Source of the DNA: Nocardioidaceae bacterium
Lineage (GTDB): Bacteria > Actinomycetota > Actinomycetes > Propionibacteriales > Nocardioidaceae
Length of the DNA stretch: 16,006 nt
Assembly: GCA_025966335.1 (NCBI GenBank)
Contig: JAICRS010000044.1
Coordinates: 1-16,006, forward strand
Direction of reading: 5' to 3'
Shown here one piece after another: positions 13,780-16,006 of this stretch. The position numbers and the translations under genes were made by a program. A model generated the notes under the pieces. It worked only from the letters and a program-made list of their open reading frames with translations. It was not told where the DNA came from and made no database searches. Within the stretch, counting starts at the first letter, position 1. Every line of letters begins with the position of its first letter.

Positions 13780-16006
13780 TCAGCCCTTCAGCAGGCCGCG
13801 GAGCACGTACTGCATGATTCCGCCGTTGCGGTAGTAGCTCGCCTCGCCGGGGGTGTCGATCCGGACGACCGCGTCGAACTCGGTCGTCTTGCCATCCTCG
13901 GCCTCCGCGGTGACCCTCACGGTCTGCGGCGTGTCTCCGTCGTTCATGGCGGTGACGCCGCTGACGGAGAAGGTCTCCTCGCCGGTCAGCCCGAGCGACT
14001 CAGCGGTCTCCCCCTCGGGGTACTGCAGCGGGAGCACGCCCATGCCGATCAGGTTGGAGCGGTGGATCCGCTCGTAGGACTCCGCGATCACGGCCTTCAC
14101 GCCGAGCAGCGCGGTGCCCTTCGCGGCCCAGTCCCGCGACGACCCGGAGCCGTACTCCTTGCCGGCCAGGACCACCAGCGGCACGCCTGCCTCGATGTAA
14201 GCCTCGGAGGCCTCGAACACCGTGGTGACGTCACCGTCGCCGATGAGGTTGCGGGTGAAGCCGCCTTCGGTGCCCGGCGCCAGCTGGTTGCGCAGCCGGA
14301 TGTTCGCGAACGTCCCGCGGATCATCACCTCGTGGTTGCCGCGGCGGGACCCGTAGGAGTTGAAGTCCCGCTGCTGCACGCCGTGCTCGGCGAGATACTT
14401 GCCTGCCGGCGAGTCCTTCTTGATCGCTCCGGCCGGCGAGATGTGGTCGGTGGTCACCGAGTCCCCGAGCTTGAGCAGCACCCGGGCGCCGGTGATGTCC
14501 TCGACCGGCGACGGCTCGTCCGACATCCCGTCGAAGTAGGGCGCCTTCCGGACGTACGTCGAGTCGTCGGCCCAGGCGAACGTGTCACCGGACGGCGTCT
14601 CCAGGTTGCGCCACAGCTCGTCGCCGGCGAACACGTCGTCGTAGCTGTCGAACATGTCGGAGCTGATCGCCTCACCGATGACCTGCTCGACCTCCGCCGC
14701 GGAGGGCCACAGGTCCTTGAGGAACACGTCGTTCCCGTCCTGGTCGACACCGAGCGGGTCGTTGTACAGGTCGACGTCCATCGAACCGGCGAGCGCGTAG
14801 GCGACCACCAGCGGCGGGGACGCCAGGTAGTTCATCTTGATGTCGGGGTTGATCCGGCCTTCGAAGTTCCGGTTGCCCGAGAGCACCGAGACCACCGCGA
14901 GGTCGTTGTCGTTGACCGCCTGGCTCACCTCCGGGATCAGCGGCCCGGAGTTACCGATACAGGTGGTGCAGCCGTAGCCGACCAGGTTGAAGCCGAGCTT
15001 GTCGAGGTACGGCGTCAGACCCGACCGCTCGTAGTAGTCGCTGACCACCTTCGACCCGGGGGCGAGCGTGGTCTTGACCCAGGGCTTGCGCTGGAGGCCC
15101 TTCTCGACCGCCTTCTTCGCCAGCAGCGCTGCGCCGATCATCACCGACGGGTTCGAGGTGTTCGTGCACGAGGTGATCGCTGCGATCGTGACCGCGCCGT
15201 GGTCCACCTCGAACTTGGTCCCGTCGGCGAGCTCGACCTGCGCCGGGTTGCTGGGGCGACCGTTCGCCGTACCGGCCGCGGAGTGCCAGTCGTTGGGCTC
15301 GCCCCCGCCATTGCCGTCGGAGGAGTACGCCGGGGAGTCGCTCGCAGGGAACGACTCCGCGGAGGCCTCATCGGCGGCGGACACGACACCGAACGGCTTC
15401 TTCTGCCCGGGGACGCCCGACTTGCGGTCCTCACCACCGGTCTCGTCGGCTGCGACGTAGTCGGCGAGCGCGGTGCGGAACGCCTCCTTGGACTCGCTGA
15501 GCGATACCCGGTCCTGGGGGCGCTTCGGCCCGGCCAGCGACGGCACCACCGTGGAGAGGTCCAGCTCGAGCCGCTCGGAGTAGCGCGGCTCGGCGTCCGG
15601 GTCGTGCCAGAGGCCCTGTTCCTTGGCGTAGGCCTCGACCAGAGCCAGCTGCTCCTCGGGACGTCCGGTCAACCGCATGTAGGTGATCGTCTCGTCGTCG
15701 ATCGGGAACACCGCGATCGTCGAGCCGTACTCCGGCGACATGTTGCCGATCGTGGCGCGGTTCGCGAGCGGCACGGCGGAGACGCCGGAACCGTAGAACT
15801 CGACGAACTTGCCGACCACGCCGTGCTGACGGAGCATCTCGGTGATGGTCAGCACGAGGTCGGTCGCGGTGGCGCCCTCGGGAAGCTCACCGGAGAGCTT
15901 GAATCCGACCACCCGGGGAATCAGCATGGACACCGGCTGGCCGAGCATCGCGGCCTCGGCCTCGATGCCACCGACGCCCCAGCCGACGACGCCGAGGCCG
16001 TTGACC
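13780..16006 (-). CDS. acnA: Aconitate hydratase A (5' end cut by window)
   Basis: TCA-cycle enzyme that interconverts citrate and isocitrate through a [4Fe-4S] cluster; apo-forms of this AcnA/IRP1 type can bind RNA. The window shows the C-terminal 741 residues. Translation continues in frame to the edge (starting VNGLGVVGWGVGGIEAEAAM), so the true start lies outside; the ATG at 15948 is internal. The cluster ligands are visible in ITSCTNTSNPS (C280 of the visible part) and YGCTTCIGNSG (C346, C349). The swivel domain has GSRRGNHEVMIRGTF and YGSGSSRDWAAKGT with the substrate-binding arginines. Between the blocks around RYSERLELDLSTVVPSLAGPK and ITSCTNTS there is an extra, acidic, Gly/Ser-rich stretch with an ESFPASDSPAYS motif. 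The TauE/SafE gene follows 30 bp downstream. Confidence 0.97.
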   Translation of the reverse strand, partial: VNGLGVVGWGVGGIEAEAAMLGQPVSMLIPRVVGFKLSGELPEGATATDLVLTITEMLRQHGVVGKFVEFYGSGVSAVPLANRATIGNMSPEYGSTIAVFPIDDETITYMRLTGRPEEQLALVEAYAKEQGLWHDPDAEPRYSERLELDLSTVVPSLAGPKRPQDRVSLSESKEAFRTALADYVAADETGGEDRKSGVPGQKKPFGVVSAADEASAESFPASDSPAYSSDGNGGGEPNDWHSAAGTANGRPSNPAQVELADGTKFEVDHGAVTIAAITSCTNTSNPSVMIGAALLAKKAVEKGLQRKPWVKTTLAPGSKVVSDYYERSGLTPYLDKLGFNLVGYGCTTCIGNSGPLIPEVSQAVNDNDLAVVSVLSGNRNFEGRINPDIKMNYLASPPLVVAYALAGSMDVDLYNDPLGVDQDGNDVFLKDLWPSAAEVEQVIGEAISSDMFDSYDDVFAGDELWRNLETPSGDTFAWADDSTYVRKAPYFDGMSDEPSPVEDITGARVLLKLGDSVTTDHISPAGAIKKDSPAGKYLAEHGVQQRDFNSYGSRRGNHEVMIRGTFANIRLRNQLAPGTEGGFTRNLIGDGDVTTVFEASEAYIEAGVPLVVLAGKEYGSGSSRDWAAKGTALLGVKAVIAESYERIHRSNLIGMGVLPLQYPEGETAESLGLTGEETFSVSGVTAMNDGDTPQTVRVTAEAEDGKTTEFDAVVRIDTPGEASYYRNGGIMQYVLRGLLKG

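Overview
The window is GC-rich, densely packed chromosomal DNA from an actinobacterium. The base composition, the heavy G/C bias at codon third positions, the GTG starts and the gene families (PAC2 protein, BTAD/AfsR-type regulator, an RND-type MMPL exporter, actinobacterial-style aconitase and Dxs) all fit. A Nocardioides-like member of Propionibacteriales is my guess; the sequence does not prove the genus. There are no tRNA or rRNA genes, CRISPR arrays, insertion sequences or phage genes.

Left part (1-4500): the last 25 codons of an unidentified plus-strand gene converge on a secreted M23 (LytM) peptidase that carries five FG-GAP-type repeats. Upstream of the peptidase on the minus strand lie tesB (acyl-CoA thioesterase II) and a PAC2-family gene, spaced like an operon. 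Divergent from these on the plus strand are an AlkD-like DNA glycosylase and a small YiaA/YiaB-domain membrane protein.

Middle (4500-10290): dxs, the entry enzyme of the MEP isoprenoid pathway, is preceded by a conserved-looking 123-aa protein of unknown function. The short gap between that gene and a divergent 1110-aa BTAD/AAA-ATPase regulator holds a perfect actinobacterial LexA (SOS) box, TCGAAC-N4-GTTCGA. The box sits where LexA would repress the 123-aa gene. Both divergent genes have -10-like hexamers six bases before their ATG, so both may be leaderless.

Right part (10290-16006): all genes are on the minus strand. An acnA gene cut by the window edge is followed by a TauE/SafE-family permease, a YjbQ-family enzyme and an MMPL exporter. 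The exporter's stop codon lies one base from the stop of the BTAD regulator. Three tandem 11-bp repeats lie upstream of mmpL; that periodicity matches the operators of OmpR/SARP-type regulators, so they are a plausible target for the neighbouring BTAD protein.

Most genes are housekeeping or metabolic. The less ordinary points are the LexA-controlled 123-aa gene, the possible regulator-operator-exporter unit, and the peptidase-FG-GAP fusion.
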